Shown here one piece after another: positions 54,485 to 63,303 of a DNA stretch of 64,000 bases; the first letter of the stretch is position 1, and the number at the start of each line of letters is the position of its first letter. Position numbers and translations under genes: made by a program. The notes beneath the pieces are model-generated. The model saw nothing but the letters and a program-made list of their open reading frames with translations. It was not told where the DNA came from and did no database searches. Source of the DNA: Streptomyces tuirus. Lineage in GTDB: Bacteria; Actinomycetota; Actinomycetes; Streptomycetales; Streptomycetaceae. The stretch spans positions 3,026,001 to 3,090,000 of the forward strand of contig NZ_AP023439.1 in the NCBI RefSeq assembly GCF_014701095.1, given 5' to 3'.

Positions 54485-55165
54485 TCACAGCTCCCGCTGC
54501 ACCGCCCCCGCCCGGTCCAGCAACCCCGTCCGGGCCGCCAGGGCCGCCGCCTCCAAGCGGGAACCCACGCCCAGTTTCATCAGCACCCGCTGGACGTGCG
54601 TACGTGCGGTCGACGGTGCGATGCCCATGCCCGCCGCGATCAGGCGGGTGTCCTCGCCGTCGGCGACCCGGACCAGGACCTCCACCTCCCGCGGCGTGAG
54701 CATCTGGAGCAACCGCTGGCCCTCGTCGTCCGGTTGGGCCGCCGGGTTGAGCAACTCGCTGAACGCCCCCTGCAGCAGCTGCGGCGCCACCGCCGCCTCC
54801 CCCGACCGCGCCTTCATGATCGCCCGCTCGACGCCCTCTATGCGCTCATCGTGCCGGACGTACCCCGACGCCCCCGCCGCGAACGCCGCCGCGATGCCCC
54901 GAGGGCTCGGCACCGGCCCCAGCACCAGCACCGCCACCTGCGGCCGGTCCCGCTTGATCTTCACCACCGGGTCGAACATCCCCGGCTCCGCCGGCGTAGC
55001 CGTCCCCAGCAGGCACACCTCCGGCGCCCGCGTGATCACCAGCTCCGCCGCCCCCGCGGCCGGCGCTGCCGCGGCGAGCACCCGGTGCCCCCGCAGCTTC
55101 AGCGCCGAAGCCAGCGCCTCGGCCAGCAATCGGTGGTCGTCGACCACCATGAGCCGCACTCCCAT
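54485..55165 (-). CDS. NarL/LuxR-type regulator with a degenerate receiver
   Basis: A protein of 226 aa. The N-terminal receiver keeps the acidic pair D9-D10 (VVDDHRLLAE), but the phosphoacceptor position is G54 (EVCLLGTATP), and the usual lysine is Arg in SGYVRHDER. Phosphorylation is therefore not expected. The C-terminal LuxR HTH is intact: LTPREVEVLVRVADGED, then IAAGMGIAPSTARTHVQRVL. ATG at 55165. Such atypical regulators respond to ligands or to protein partners. No kinase is adjacent. Confidence 0.88.
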   Translation of the reverse strand: MGVRLMVVDDHRLLAEALASALKLRGHRVLAAAAPAAGAAELVITRAPEVCLLGTATPAEPGMFDPVVKIKRDRPQVAVLVLGPVPSPRGIAAAFAAGASGYVRHDERIEGVERAIMKARSGEAAVAPQLLQGAFSELLNPAAQPDDEGQRLLQMLTPREVEVLVRVADGEDTRLIAAGMGIAPSTARTHVQRVLMKLGVGSRLEAAALAARTGLLDRAGAVQREL

Positions 55166-55331
55166 CGAGTAACCCCCCAGTCACCCCAGCCCCCCATGGA
55201 AGCCCCCCGGCTCCCCCGCCTTCATGCCCCCGGAAGCTACACGCTTGTTCGACGTTGCGCTCCCCCTACCGGCGAGAATCGCCCCGGATCGCCGAAATTC
55301 CTCTCATTCCAGGTTGACCGCGCCAAACAGC

Positions 55332-55365
55332 TGTGGCCCCGCCCCTGAACAGGGACGGGGCCACA
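55332..55365 (-). terminator. Terminator of the PQQ-protein pair
   Basis: TGTGGCCCCGCCCCT pairs with AGGGACGGGGCCACA with one mismatch, 4-nt loop. It lies about 80 bp past the stop. Confidence 0.75.
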
Positions 55366-55387
55366 CCAACCACCAGTCGATCAAGAA

Positions 55388-55442
55388 CCGGTCAGTACCC
55401 GATCAGGGCCCGATCAGAGCCCGGTCAGAGCCCTGTCGGACC
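55388..55442. repeat. Five tandem 11-bp repeats abutting a stop codon
   Basis: CCGGTCAGTAC, CCGATCAGGGC, CCGATCAGAGC, CCGGTCAGAGC and CCTGTCGGACC follow each other without gaps, ending 2 bp before the stop triplet of the neighbouring gene. The middle three differ at one or two positions. Confidence 0.85.
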
Positions 55443-55444
55443 AG

Positions 55445-57340
55445 TCAGCCCGTACCGAAGCCGACCGCCAGATACTCCTTGTCCCGCACCGTCGACCGCT
55501 TGCTCGCGTACACCTTCGACATGTACAGGCGCCCCTCGGCGTACAGGAATTCCGAGTACTCCGGCGACATGCTGGTCTCCACGTCGCGGACCGACTCCGT
55601 CGACGGATTCCGCAGCAGCGTCGTCTGCTTGAAGCTGCCCCCGGCGATGCTCACGATCTGTCCGCCCTTGTCGTAGGGCGGACGCTTGTACGCGATCAGG
55701 TTGCCGCCGTCCATGCGCAGCGGCGAGATCGTGTAGCCGTCACCCGCGTCGGCCCGCTGCCCGGTCTGCTTGCCGGTGGCGAGGTCGAAGGCGACGATCT
55801 CGTTGGTCTGGCTGTACTTGCCCGTGCCGTCGTGCTCCTCGGTCGGCAGGTAGAGCCGGTCGTTGCCGACGGCCAGCAGGTTGCAGGCCTCGACGCGGGT
55901 GATGCCCTCGCAGCGGGCCGCGAACTGCTCGCCCGGCGCGGAGATGCGCGTGCGCAGCTTGCCCGTCTTGCCGTCGATGGAGAAGAAGTCGGAGATGCCG
56001 CTGCCGTCGCCCGCGGAGTCGCCGACGTCGGCGGCCACGACCAGCGGGTTGGTCGACACGATGCTCGCGTACTCGATGCCCTCGGTCATCTTGTACTCCG
56101 AGATCACCTTCCCGGACTTCGGGTCGATGGTCTGGATGTGCAGCTGCCGCTGGTCGTACGAGCCGCACTTGCGCACCGCGACCAGCTTCTCGCCGCCGCC
56201 GTACCCGGCGTCGTAGCAGGAGTCGGTCGGCTTCGGGCTCCACAGGAGCTTGCCGGAGACGTCGAAGGCGGCGCCGCCGCTGGTGCTGCCGACGGCGACG
56301 GTCTTCCCGCTGAGCGTGATGTTGTCGAAGTTGATCAGCTGGTCACCGGTCTTGACGGTCTTCGTCCACAGCCTCTTGCCGGCGTCGAGGTCGATGAGCG
56401 CGACCTGGCTGCACCCGTGCGAGGGGTCGGCCTTGGTGGGCATCGCCGGCTGGTAGAGGATCGCCGTCAGGTTGTCGTCGGTGACGTGGCGGCTGGCCTG
56501 GCAGACCGGACCGGCCAGCGGGAGCTTCCACAACTGGCTGCCCTTGTCGCGGTCGTAGCCGACGATCTGGGCGATGCCGCTCTTGACGTACGCCTTGTCG
56601 GTGAGCCACGAGCCGGAGACGACGACCGTGCTGTCGTTCTTCACCTCGGGCGCCGGGACCTGGAAGAGGACCTTGGCGCCGGGGTCGGACGGCGCCTTCT
56701 CCTTGCCGGAGGTGGCGCCGCCGTTGCCGTCGTCCGTGCCGCCGGTGCCACCGCTCACGCCGGCGGTGTCGTTCTGCTTGCCCTCGTCCTTGCCGGACGA
56801 GGCGTACCAGACGCCGCCGCCGATGATCAGGGCGATCGCCACGACCGCGGCGACGATGATCACCACCTGCGCGTTGAGCTTCTTGCCGCCGCCGGGCTGT
56901 CCTGCCTGCGGCTGGTACGGCATGGTCGGCTGCTGCGGATAGCCGTACCCGGGCTGCTGCCCGTAACCCGGCTGCTGCCCATACCCGGGCTGCCCATAGC
57001 CCGGCTGCCCGTAAGGCGCCTGCTGCGGCTGCCCGTACGCCCCCGGCTGCTGACCGGGGTATCCGTAGCCGGGCGCGCCCTGCGGGGCCTGCGGGGGCTG
57101 GGGTGCCGGCGCCCCCTGCGGATACCCGTACCCCTGCGGAGGCGCGGCCGGCGGAGGCGTCTGCGGAGCCTGCGGCGCCTGGGGGTAGCCGTACCCCGGC
57201 TCAGGGGCCTTGCCGAGGTTCGGCCCGGCCGCGGGCGGCGGGGTCTGCGGCGGCGGGTCCTGGGGCGGCTGGTCCTGGGGCGGCCCGAAGCCGCCCCCCT
57301 GCGGGGGCTGCTGGGGCGGCGGGGGCGGCGGCTGGGTCAT
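55445..57340 (-). CDS. Membrane-anchored PQQ-type beta-propeller protein, copy 1
   Basis: A protein of 631 aa. A cytoplasmic Pro/Gln/Gly/Tyr-rich lead (1-165, many GYGYPQQ-type units) precedes one membrane helix (about 170-190, VVIIVAAVVAIALIIGGGVW), a Gly/Asp linker and an extracellular beta-propeller. The propeller has repeated blades such as GSQLWKLPLAG, KRLWTKTVKTGD, GKLLWSPKPTDS and DLATGKQTGQR (PQQ/BamB-like). Four cysteines in the propeller may form disulfides. No catalytic site is visible, so a sensing or scaffold role is likely. It lies 61 bp downstream of its paralogue with a GAGGT site, in one operon. Confidence 0.85.
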   Translation of the reverse strand: MTQPPPPPPQQPPQGGGFGPPQDQPPQDPPPQTPPPAAGPNLGKAPEPGYGYPQAPQAPQTPPPAAPPQGYGYPQGAPAPQPPQAPQGAPGYGYPGQQPGAYGQPQQAPYGQPGYGQPGYGQQPGYGQQPGYGYPQQPTMPYQPQAGQPGGGKKLNAQVVIIVAAVVAIALIIGGGVWYASSGKDEGKQNDTAGVSGGTGGTDDGNGGATSGKEKAPSDPGAKVLFQVPAPEVKNDSTVVVSGSWLTDKAYVKSGIAQIVGYDRDKGSQLWKLPLAGPVCQASRHVTDDNLTAILYQPAMPTKADPSHGCSQVALIDLDAGKRLWTKTVKTGDQLINFDNITLSGKTVAVGSTSGGAAFDVSGKLLWSPKPTDSCYDAGYGGGEKLVAVRKCGSYDQRQLHIQTIDPKSGKVISEYKMTEGIEYASIVSTNPLVVAADVGDSAGDGSGISDFFSIDGKTGKLRTRISAPGEQFAARCEGITRVEACNLLAVGNDRLYLPTEEHDGTGKYSQTNEIVAFDLATGKQTGQRADAGDGYTISPLRMDGGNLIAYKRPPYDKGGQIVSIAGGSFKQTTLLRNPSTESVRDVETSMSPEYSEFLYAEGRLYMSKVYASKRSTVRDKEYLAVGFGTG

Positions 57341-57401
57341 GGCGTGGGTACCTCGAAGAAGGGGACGGACGACGGGGCGAGTTCGGCAGGAGGAGGAAGA
57401 G

Positions 57402-59192
57402 TCACTTGCCGTAGGCGAGCATCAACTTCTCCTTCGAGTCGTCGTTCCCGCTCAGCCGGGTCGTCGAGATGTAGAAGCGCCCGTCGACCCAGTCGATGTC
57501 CTTGGAGAAGAAGCTGTCCTCGATGTCCGCGGCACCCTCGGGGTTCTGCAGCAGCTTGGACGGCTTGTGGCTGCCGCCGCCGGTCGGGATGGACACGATC
57601 TGCCCGCCCGCGTCGTACGACGGCTGCACGTAGGCGATGAGCTTTCCGCCCTCGGTCTTCATCGGCAGCATCGACTCGTCGGAGGGCGACTTCACGCGCC
57701 ACTTCTCCTTGCCGTTGGCGAGGTCGACCGCGACGATCTCGTTGGCGCCGGTGGTGGCCTCGGTCGGCAGGTACAGCGTGGTGTCGTCGACGGCGACGCC
57801 CTGGCAGCCCGTGAGGTTGCGCTCGAGGATGGCCCAGCCGCACTCGGGGGCGAAGTCCTCGTCGAAGCCGACCTGCGAGCGGAACTTGCCGCCGGAGGTG
57901 AAGGTGGAGATGTTCCAGGCCTTCTTCGCCTCGTTGGTGCTGTAGACGACCAGCGGGCTCACCGAGTAAGTGCGCGCGACCCGCCAGCCCTTGTCGAACG
58001 GCTGGGTCCACCGGGCCTTGCCGGTCTTCGGGTCGAGCTCCTGGATCTCGTCGTGCTCCTTGTCGGAGCCCGCGCCGCAGGAGGAGACGGCGATCAGCTT
58101 CTCCCCGCCGGCGAACGCGGCGGGGAAGCAGGCGTTGCCGTACTTCTTCTTGTCGAAGAGCTTGTCGCCGTTGGTGACGTCGTACGCCGTGCCCGACTGG
58201 GAGCGGCCCACCATCAGCGTCTTGCCGGTGATGGACAGTTCCACGGAGAGCGTGGAGTCGAACAGCGCGCCGTCGGCCACCTGTTCCTTCCAGCCCTTCT
58301 CGCCGGTGACGAGGTCGATCTCCTGGAGCTGGTTGCACTTGGCGCGGTCGCTGCTGCCGCTCATGTACGCGACGACGATCTTGTCGTCGGACGTCTTCTG
58401 CGGAGTCGTCGCGCAGATCTTCTGCGGGAAGGTGATCGCGTCCCAGGACGGCTTGCCGTCGCCGACGTTGTACGCGGACAGCTGCTTGTAGGCGGCCTTC
58501 ACGGCGGTCTTGCCGGTGATCCACATGCCGTCGGCGTCGGCGCCGGAACCGGGGGCGTCGGGCGCCTCCTTGTACCAGAGGACCTTGGCCTCGCCGGCCT
58601 GGCGGCCCGCGTTGAGGTCCTCCGGGTCCTCGCCGCCGTCGCCGCTGCCGTCGCCGGGGTTGACCGGGGCGGAGGAGCCGGGCTTGGCGTCGTCGGTCTT
58701 CTGGGCGACGGGCTTCTTCTTGCCCTTGCCGTCGTCGCCGCCGGTGACGGCCCACACGGTGCCGCCGACCACGAGCAGCGCGGCCACCGCGGCACCGATG
58801 ATCATGGCGGGCTTGCCCTTGAAGGGGTTGGTCGAGCCGCCCCCGGGCGGGGTGCCGGGCGCGCCGGGGTACTGCGGCTGCTGCGGGTAGCCGTAGCCGG
58901 GCTGGCCGTAGGGACCCGGCTGCTGGGGCTGGCCGTAGGGACCGGGGTTGTACGGCCCCGGCTGCTGCGGCTGCCCGTACGGACCGGGCTGCTGCGGAGG
59001 CTGCTGCTGCGGGTAGCCGTACCCAGGCTGCGGCGGGCCGGGCTGCGGCGCGCCCTGTGGGGGCGGCGGTGTCTGGGGCGGGCCCTGGGGCGGCGGCGGG
59101 GTCTGCGGTGCCCCGTAACCACCGCCCTGCGGCGGCTGGTTCTGCGGCGGTCCGAAGCCACCGTGCGGCGGCTGACTGGGCGGCTGAGTCAT
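57402..59192 (-). CDS. Membrane-anchored PQQ-type beta-propeller protein, copy 2
   Basis: A protein of 596 aa, a paralogue of the next gene with the same plan. Pro/Gln/Gly/Tyr-rich lead (1-125, PGPYGQPQQPGPY units), a membrane helix (about 130-152, AMIIGAAVAALLVVGGTVWAV), a Lys/Asp linker, then a propeller with GDGKPSWDAITFPQ, GEKGWKEQVADG, GKARWTQPFDKG and NGKEKWRVKSPS blades. The ATG has GGGGGAG 6 nt upstream. First gene of the tandem pair, which probably arose by duplication. Confidence 0.85.
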   Translation of the reverse strand: MTQPPSQPPHGGFGPPQNQPPQGGGYGAPQTPPPPQGPPQTPPPPQGAPQPGPPQPGYGYPQQQPPQQPGPYGQPQQPGPYNPGPYGQPQQPGPYGQPGYGYPQQPQYPGAPGTPPGGGSTNPFKGKPAMIIGAAVAALLVVGGTVWAVTGGDDGKGKKKPVAQKTDDAKPGSSAPVNPGDGSGDGGEDPEDLNAGRQAGEAKVLWYKEAPDAPGSGADADGMWITGKTAVKAAYKQLSAYNVGDGKPSWDAITFPQKICATTPQKTSDDKIVVAYMSGSSDRAKCNQLQEIDLVTGEKGWKEQVADGALFDSTLSVELSITGKTLMVGRSQSGTAYDVTNGDKLFDKKKYGNACFPAAFAGGEKLIAVSSCGAGSDKEHDEIQELDPKTGKARWTQPFDKGWRVARTYSVSPLVVYSTNEAKKAWNISTFTSGGKFRSQVGFDEDFAPECGWAILERNLTGCQGVAVDDTTLYLPTEATTGANEIVAVDLANGKEKWRVKSPSDESMLPMKTEGGKLIAYVQPSYDAGGQIVSIPTGGGSHKPSKLLQNPEGAADIEDSFFSKDIDWVDGRFYISTTRLSGNDDSKEKLMLAYGK

Positions 59193-59311
59193 CAGCGGCT
59201 CCCCCGTTCGATCACTGATTTTTAGCCGCGCCCTGAGATGCTCAAGAGGCTCAGAGTCGCTTCATAAAGTTCTAAGACGGCTCTTTCTATCACCCCGTTC
59301 CGACAACGGAG

Positions 59312-59352
59312 CGGGCCGTATCACCCCCTGTTCCCAAGGGAGGACCGGCCCG
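59312..59352 (-). terminator. Possible terminator of the ABC-F gene
   Basis: CGGGCCG (59312-59318) pairs with CGGCCCG (59346-59352), with an inner CCCT/AGGG pairing. It lies between the ABC-F stop and the PQQ-protein promoter region. Confidence 0.45.
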
Positions 59353-59384
59353 TGATGCCGTCGTTATGCGTCTTCACGCGCCCT

Positions 59385-61193
59385 TCACGCGTCTTCGGCG
59401 AGTTCCAGCCAGCGCATCTCCAGCTCCTCGCGCTGACCGGCCAACTCCCGCAGCTCGGCATCCAGTTCCGCCACCTTCGCGAAGTCGGTGGCGTTTTCGG
59501 CGATCCGGGCGTGGAGCTTGGTCTCCTTCTCGGAGACCTTGTCGAGCTGCCGCTCGATCTTCTGGAGCTCCTTCTTGGCGGCGCGCTGGTCGGCGGCGCT
59601 CTTCTCCGGCGCGGCGGTCTGGGACACGGCGGCGGGTGCCGAGGCGGCCGCGGCCTCCTCCATGCGCCGGCGCCGCTCCAGGTACTCGTCGATGCCGCGC
59701 GGCAGCATCCTGAGGGCACCGTCGCCGAGCAGGGCGAACACCCGGTCGGTGGTGCGCTCGATGAAGAAGCGGTCGTGGGAGATGACGATCATGGAGCCGG
59801 GCCAGCCGTCGAGCACGTCCTCCAGCTGGTTCAGCGTCTCGATGTCGAGGTCGTTGGTGGGCTCGTCGAGGAAGAGGACGTTGGGCTCGTCCATGAGCAG
59901 GCGCAGCAGCTGGAGCCGGCGGCGCTCACCGCCGGAGAGGTCGCCGACGGGCGTCCACTGCTTCTCCTTGGTGAAGCCGAACGTCTCGCACAGCTGCCCG
60001 GCGGTCATCTCGCGTCCCTTGCCGAGGTCGACGCGCTCGCGCACCTGCTGCACGGCCTCCAGCACGCGTGTGGCCGGGTCGAGTTCGGCGACCTCCTGGG
60101 AGAGGTAGGCCAGCTTGACCGTCTTGCCGACGCGGACGCGTCCGCCGGCGGGCTGGGTCTCGCCCTCGGACCTGGCGGCCTCGGCCATGGCCCGCAGCAG
60201 GGACGTCTTGCCGGCGCCGTTGACGCCGACGAGACCGATCCGGTCGCCGGGTCCGAGCTGCCAGGTGACGTGCTTGAGGAGGACCTTGGGGCCCGCCTGG
60301 ACCGTGATGTCCTCCAGGTCGAACACGGTCTTGCCGAGCCGCGAGGACGCGAACCGCATCAGCTCGCTGCTGTCACGGGGCGGCGGCACGTCCTTGATGA
60401 GCTCGTTGGCGGCCTCGACGCGGAAGCGCGGCTTGGACGTACGGGCGGGCGCCCCGCGGCGCAGCCAGGCCAGCTCCTTGCGGACCAGGTTCTGCCGCTT
60501 GGCCTCCTCGGTGGCGGCGATGCGCTCGCGCTCGGCCCGGGCGAAGACGTAGTCGGAGTAGCCGCCCTCGTACTCGTAGACGTCGCCGCGCTGGACGTCC
60601 CACATGCGGGTGCACACCTGGTCGAGGAACCACCGGTCGTGGGTGACGCACACCAGCGCCGACCTGCGGGTCTGCAGATGCCGGGCGAGCCAGGCGATGC
60701 CCTCGACGTCGAGGTGGTTGGTGGGCTCGTCCAGGACGAGCAGGTCCTGCTCCTCGATGAGCAGCTTGGCGAGCGCGATCCGGCGCCGCTCACCGCCGGA
60801 GAGCGGGCCGATGACGGTGTCCAGCCCCTTGGGGAACCCCGGCAGGTCGAGCCCGCCGAACAGGCCGGTCAGCACGTCCCTGACCTTGGCGTCGCCCGCC
60901 CACTCGTGGTCGGCCATGTCGCCGATGACCTCGTGGCGGACGGTGGCCTCGGGGTCGAGGGAGTCGTGCTGGGTGAGCACGCCCAGGCGCAGGCCGCCGG
61001 AGTGGGTGACGCGGCCGGTGTCGGCGCTCTCCTGCCGGGCGAGCATGCGGATGAGCGTGGTCTTGCCGTCGCCGTTGCGGCCGACGACACCGATGCGGTC
61101 CCCTTCGGAGACGCCGAGGGAGACGCCGTCGAGCAGGGCGCGGGTGCCGTACACCTTGCTGACGTTCTCGACATTGACCAGGTTGACGGCCAT
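59385..61193 (-). CDS. ABC-F ATPase (Uup/EttA-like)
   Basis: A cytosolic protein of 602 aa with two ATPase domains and no membrane part. Walker A sites GRNGDGKTTL and GVNGAGKTSL, signatures LSGGERRRIALAKLL and LSGGERRRLQLLRLL, Walker B with LVLDEPTNHLD and LFLDEPTNDLD. The inter-domain linker (PtIM, about 235-305) is charged. A C-terminal coiled coil (about 525-600, KKELQKIERQLDKVSEKETK) resembles Uup. Family role: acting on ribosomes (translation or antibiotic protection) or, for Uup, on DNA. The ATG at 61193 has AGGAG 4 nt upstream. Confidence 0.92.
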   Translation of the reverse strand: MAVNLVNVENVSKVYGTRALLDGVSLGVSEGDRIGVVGRNGDGKTTLIRMLARQESADTGRVTHSGGLRLGVLTQHDSLDPEATVRHEVIGDMADHEWAGDAKVRDVLTGLFGGLDLPGFPKGLDTVIGPLSGGERRRIALAKLLIEEQDLLVLDEPTNHLDVEGIAWLARHLQTRRSALVCVTHDRWFLDQVCTRMWDVQRGDVYEYEGGYSDYVFARAERERIAATEEAKRQNLVRKELAWLRRGAPARTSKPRFRVEAANELIKDVPPPRDSSELMRFASSRLGKTVFDLEDITVQAGPKVLLKHVTWQLGPGDRIGLVGVNGAGKTSLLRAMAEAARSEGETQPAGGRVRVGKTVKLAYLSQEVAELDPATRVLEAVQQVRERVDLGKGREMTAGQLCETFGFTKEKQWTPVGDLSGGERRRLQLLRLLMDEPNVLFLDEPTNDLDIETLNQLEDVLDGWPGSMIVISHDRFFIERTTDRVFALLGDGALRMLPRGIDEYLERRRRMEEAAAASAPAAVSQTAAPEKSAADQRAAKKELQKIERQLDKVSEKETKLHARIAENATDFAKVAELDAELRELAGQREELEMRWLELAEDA

Positions 61194-61359
61194 TACTCTC
61201 CTGCCAAGGGGGATGGATCGACCCTCCAGGGTAGTCGCGCGCGGGGGTACTCCGGCCGGGGCGGTCAGCCGCAGGGCGTCCCCCACCTCGGGCTCGCTCC
61301 CCCGGTGCCGCCCGAGCCGGCGGCGGGCGGCCTCGCGCCACCGGGTCCTCGTCAGGTGA

Positions 61360-62262
61360 TCAGCCGGCGGCCGCCACCGTCGCGCCGGGCGCCGGGCCCG
61401 AGGCCGTGCGGACCGCACGGCACGTCCCGGACGACAGCAGCGCCTGCGCCACCGCGGCGGCCGACTCCGGGTCGCGGACCAGGAACGCGGTGGTCGGGCC
61501 GGAGCCCGAGACGAGTGCGGTGAGGGCGCCGGCGGCCCGGCCCGCGGCCAGGGTGCCGGCGAGTTCCGGGAAGAGGGAGAGGGCGGCGGGCTGGAGGTCG
61601 TTGGAGACGGCCGCGGCGAGCGCGTCCGGGTCGCCCTTGGCGAGGGCGGCGAGGAGCTCCCCCGAGGCGACCGGTTCGGGGATGTCCGTGCCCTCGCCGA
61701 GCCGGTCGAACTCGCGGAAGACCGCCGGGGTGGACAGGCCCCGCCCGGCCATCGCGAACACCCAGTGGAAGGTGCCGCCGACCTCCAGGGGCGTCAGCTG
61801 CTCGCCCCGCCCGGTGCCCAGCGCCGCGCCGCCGACCAGGCTGAACGGCACGTCGCTGCCCAGCTCGGCGCAGATCTCCAGGAGTTCCTCGCGCGAGGCG
61901 CCGGTCCCCCACAGGGCGTCGCAGGCCACCAGGGCACCGGCGCCGTCCGCGCTGCCGCCCGCCATGCCGCCGGCGACGGGGATGTCCTTGGCGATGTGGA
62001 CGTGGACGTCGGGGCTGCGGCCGTGGCGTTCGGCGAGCGCCACGGCGGCCCGCGCGGCCAGGTTCGTACGGTCCAGGGGGACCTGGTTGGCGTCCGGCCC
62101 GTCGCAGGTGACGCGGAGCTCGTCGGCCGGGGTGACGGTGATCTCGTCGTAGAGGCCGACCGCTAGGAAGACGTTGGCGAGGTCGTGGAAGCCGTCGGGG
62201 CGGGCGGCGCCGACCGCCAGCTGGACGTTGACCTTGGCCGGGACGCGGACCGTGACGCTCAC
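61360..62262 (-). CDS. ispE: 4-diphosphocytidyl-2-C-methyl-D-erythritol kinase
   Basis: MEP-pathway GHMP kinase of isoprenoid synthesis, 300 aa. Substrate-site start [14 protein letters not shown] with the catalytic Lys, ATP-loop [15 protein letters not shown], and third motif [14 protein letters not shown] at 62262 overlapping the ksgA stop by 4 nt (GTGA), so the two are coupled. The rpfB-ksgA-ispE order is the one found in mycobacteria. Confidence 0.95.
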   Translation of the reverse strand: MSVTVRVPAKVNVQLAVGAARPDGFHDLANVFLAVGLYDEITVTPADELRVTCDGPDANQVPLDRTNLAARAAVALAERHGRSPDVHVHIAKDIPVAGGMAGGSADGAGALVACDALWGTGASREELLEICAELGSDVPFSLVGGAALGTGRGEQLTPLEVGGTFHWVFAMAGRGLSTPAVFREFDRLGEGTDIPEPVASGELLAALAKGDPDALAAAVSNDLQPAALSLFPELAGTLAAGRAAGALTALVSGSGPTTAFLVRDPESAAAVAQALLSSGTCRAVRTASGPAPGATVAAAG

Positions 62263-63149
62263 GCGGTCTCCTTCTCCTGGTGCCGGTTCGCCTTGTGCTC
62301 GGCGATTCGCGCGAACTCTTCCACGGTCAGCGACTCGCCCCGGGCCTGCGGCGAGACCCCGGCGGCCACGAGGGCCTCCTCGGCCGCGGCGGCGGATCCG
62401 GCCCAGCCGGAGAGGGCGGCCCGCAGCGTCTTGCGGCGCTGGGCGAACGCCGCGTCGACGACGGCGAACACCTCGCGCTTGGAGGCCGCCGTCTTCAGCG
62501 GCTCGCTCCGGCGGACCAGGGAGACCAGGCCGCTGTCGACGTTGGGCGCCGGCCAGAACACGTTCCGTCCGATGGCACCGGCGCGCTTGACCTCGGCGTA
62601 CCAGTTGGCCTTCACCGAGGGGACGCCGTAGACCTTCGAGCCGGGCGGGGCGGCGAGCCGGTCGGCGACTTCCGCCTGGACCATGACGAGGGTGCGCTCG
62701 ATGGTCGGGAAGGTGTCCAGCATGTGCAGCAGGACCGGGACGGCCACGTTGTAGGGCAGGTTGGCGACCAGCGCGGTCGGGGCGGGGCCCGGCAGCTCGG
62801 TGACGTGCATGGCGTCCGAGTGGACCAGGGCGAACCGGTCGGCGCGCTCGGGCATGCGGGCCGTGACGGTCGCGGGCAGCGCGCCGGCCAGCACGTCGTC
62901 GATCTCCACCGCCGTGACCCGGTCGGCGGCCTCCAGCAGTGCGAGGGTGAGCGACCCGAGGCCCGGGCCGACCTCGACGACCACGTCGTCGGGGCGGACC
63001 TGTGCGGTGCGGACGATACGGCGGACGGTGTTCGCGTCGATCACGAAGTTCTGTCCGCGTTGCTTGGTCGGGCGCACGCCGAGGGCTGCCGCGAGCTCGC
63101 GGACGTCGGCGGGGCCCAGAAGGGCGTCGGGGGTGGGGCTGCTGGTCAC
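62259..63149 (-). CDS. ksgA: 16S rRNA dimethyladenosine transferase
   Basis: Dimethylates two adenines near the 3' end of 16S rRNA in late 30S assembly. It has 296 aa. Motifs: [20 protein letters not shown] at the start, SAM loop [16 protein letters not shown], catalytic [15 protein letters not shown], and [17 protein letters not shown] at 63149 with a weak ribosome site. It overlaps ispE. Confidence 0.95.
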   Translation of the reverse strand: MTSSPTPDALLGPADVRELAAALGVRPTKQRGQNFVIDANTVRRIVRTAQVRPDDVVVEVGPGLGSLTLALLEAADRVTAVEIDDVLAGALPATVTARMPERADRFALVHSDAMHVTELPGPAPTALVANLPYNVAVPVLLHMLDTFPTIERTLVMVQAEVADRLAAPPGSKVYGVPSVKANWYAEVKRAGAIGRNVFWPAPNVDSGLVSLVRRSEPLKTAASKREVFAVVDAAFAQRRKTLRAALSGWAGSAAAAEEALVAAGVSPQARGESLTVEEFARIAEHKANRHQEKETA

Positions 63150-63196
63150 GGGGACAAGGGTACGGGGGGTTCTCCAGGGCCCGGTTTCCCGGCCGC

Positions 63197-63242
63197 TCGG
63201 CGTCGGTGCCGGGGCCGGGGCGTTGCCCGGCCCGGCGCCGAC
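63197..63242 (-). terminator. Hairpin between rpfB and ksgA
   Basis: GGCGTCGGTGCCGGGGCCGGG pairs with CCCGGCCCGGCGCCGACG with small mismatches, short GCGTT loop. It lies about 60 bp past the rpfB stop, so ksgA needs its own promoter or readthrough. Confidence 0.6.
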
Positions 63243-63303
63243 GGGTGCCGCTCTCTGTGGGACGGGTGCCGCCTTCGCGGCACGATGGCCCGCAGCCGGG
63301 TCG

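Noticed and set aside
59385..61193. ABC-F gene as a self-resistance gene of an antibiotic cluster
   Set aside because: No biosynthetic genes are in the window, and its Uup-like coiled coil fits a housekeeping ABC-F.
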